From Planctomycetota bacterium (GTDB taxonomy: Bacteria > Planctomycetota > Phycisphaerae > WQYP01): 6,268 nt of DNA. How positions within the stretch are numbered: position 1 is the first letter of the stretch; each line of letters begins with the position of its first letter. The notes beneath the pieces are model-generated. The model was not told the origin of the DNA and ran no database searches. It saw nothing but the letters and a program-made list of their open reading frames with translations. The stretch covers positions 1 to 6,268 of the forward strand of contig JAJZOA010000156.1 in NCBI GenBank assembly GCA_021852225.1, given 5' to 3'. This document shows, in pieces, positions 5,682-6,268 of the stretch. Position numbers and translations under genes: made by a program.

Positions 5682-5749
5682 CCACGAAGTGGCAACGTGG
5701 TGGGATTTCTTAATCCATCGCGCCGTGTATGGTCATATATCCGCAGGCT

Positions 5750-5753
5750 GGAG
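5750..5753 (+). promoter_or_regulatory. Ribosome binding site of pgl
   Basis: GGAG with seven bases before the ATG at 5761. The frame is open further upstream (a GTG at 5725), but this site and the onset of homology favour 5761. Confidence 0.65.
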
Positions 5754-5760
5754 TCATCTG

Positions 5761-6268
5761 ATGCAACCGACGATCATTGTGCTTCCATCCCCCGAAGCTT
5801 TGGCGGTTGCCGCCGCCGGCGAAATTCTAAATCATGCGCGACGAGCCATCTCCGACCATGGCCGGTTTGTGATTGCTCTTACGGGCGGCAGCACGCCAGA
5901 AAAAACTTATAAGGAAATTGTCAGTCTTGGCCTTAAACAAAAGGCCGACTGGGTACGCTGGTTTGTGTTCATGGGGGACGACCGACACGTCCCATTGGAA
6001 GATTCCCGCAGTAATTTTGGCATGGCCATGCGGACGCTGCTTCACCACGTGCCAATTCCTGCCAATCAACTGTTTCCCATCCCAACTGAAATTCAACCGG
6101 TTCAGCGCTCCGCGAGCGAATACGACCGTACATTGCGTCAATTCTTCGGCACGGCGCCCCCGGTGTTTGATCTGATTCTTCTTGGCCTTGGCGATGACGG
6201 TCACACCGCCTCCCTTTTTCCCCATGCCCCAGCGCTTTCCTGCACGGCCGATCTGTTTGATCCGAACC
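5761..6268 (+). CDS. pgl: 6-phosphogluconolactonase (DevB type), 3' end outside window
   Basis: This enzyme hydrolyses 6-phosphogluconolactone to 6-phosphogluconate, the second step of the oxidative pentose phosphate pathway, in the cytosol. The 169 visible codons are open to the edge; the family is usually about 230-260 residues, so roughly two thirds is present. Seen in order: ALTGGSTPEKTYKEI (39-53) for phosphate binding, FMGDDRHVPLEDSRSN (70-85), LLHHVPIP (93-100), FDLILLGLGDDGHTASLFPH (136-155) with the expected catalytic histidine H148. The usual GDER is GDDR here, a conservative change. The protein is the soluble sugar-phosphate isomerase-like DevB fold, not the beta-propeller YbhE type. 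GGAG sits seven bases before the ATG. It follows the SpoIID-like gene in the same direction after 239 bp, enough space for its own promoter. Confidence 0.95.
   Translation, partial: MQPTIIVLPSPEALAVAAAGEILNHARRAISDHGRFVIALTGGSTPEKTYKEIVSLGLKQKADWVRWFVFMGDDRHVPLEDSRSNFGMAMRTLLHHVPIPANQLFPIPTEIQPVQRSASEYDRTLRQFFGTAPPVFDLILLGLGDDGHTASLFPHAPALSCTADLFDPN

Noticed and set aside
1..6268. CRISPR array, transposase, integrase, toxin-antitoxin or defence genes
   Set aside because: Nothing of these kinds was seen on either strand; all confident genes are housekeeping or envelope functions.

Overview
This window looks like ordinary chromosomal DNA from a bacterium with moderately high GC content. I read six protein-coding genes. 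Five are confident housekeeping or cell-envelope families, the sixth (SpoIID-like) is also clear, and two of the six are cut by the window edges. A lipobox signal peptide and a SpoIID/LytB-type peptidoglycan enzyme point to a peptidoglycan-containing bacterium that makes lipoproteins. The gene mix (standalone phoU, a SpoIID-like lipoprotein, scpB with a long low-complexity N-terminus, GTG and possibly leaderless starts) would suit a Planctomycetota-like genome. That placement is inference only, because no marker gene here fixes the phylum.

Left part, minus strand: purE then purK form a tight two-gene operon (21 bp between purE stop and purK start) for the two-step conversion of AIR to CAIR in purine synthesis. 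About 930 bp further along the same strand lies the 5' end of scpB, whose product is part of the Smc-ScpAB condensin. The 930-bp gap has no gene I can defend. It holds a pair of degenerate direct repeats of about 28 bp, a perfect 13-bp-stem hairpin, and a set of mutually exclusive hairpins just downstream of purK.

Right part, plus strand: divergent from purE, phoU (phosphate-signalling regulator) has a good extended -10 promoter. It is followed after 187 bp by a SpoIID/LytB-domain lipoprotein gene and then, after 239 bp, by the start of pgl (6-phosphogluconolactonase, oxidative pentose phosphate pathway), which runs off the end. The phoU-spoIID spacer has two perfect 12-bp palindromes and a 16-bp inverted repeat that covers the end of the Shine-Dalgarno sequence and the spoIID start codon.

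Purine synthesis (purEK) and pentose phosphate flux (pgl) are metabolically linked through ribose-5-phosphate, but the genes are in separate transcription units and I see no evidence of a joint system. I did not find a previously undescribed multi-gene system. The items most worth checking are small cis-acting structures: the spoIID start-site inverted repeat, the palindrome pair, the structured gap after purK, and the probable leaderless start of scpB.
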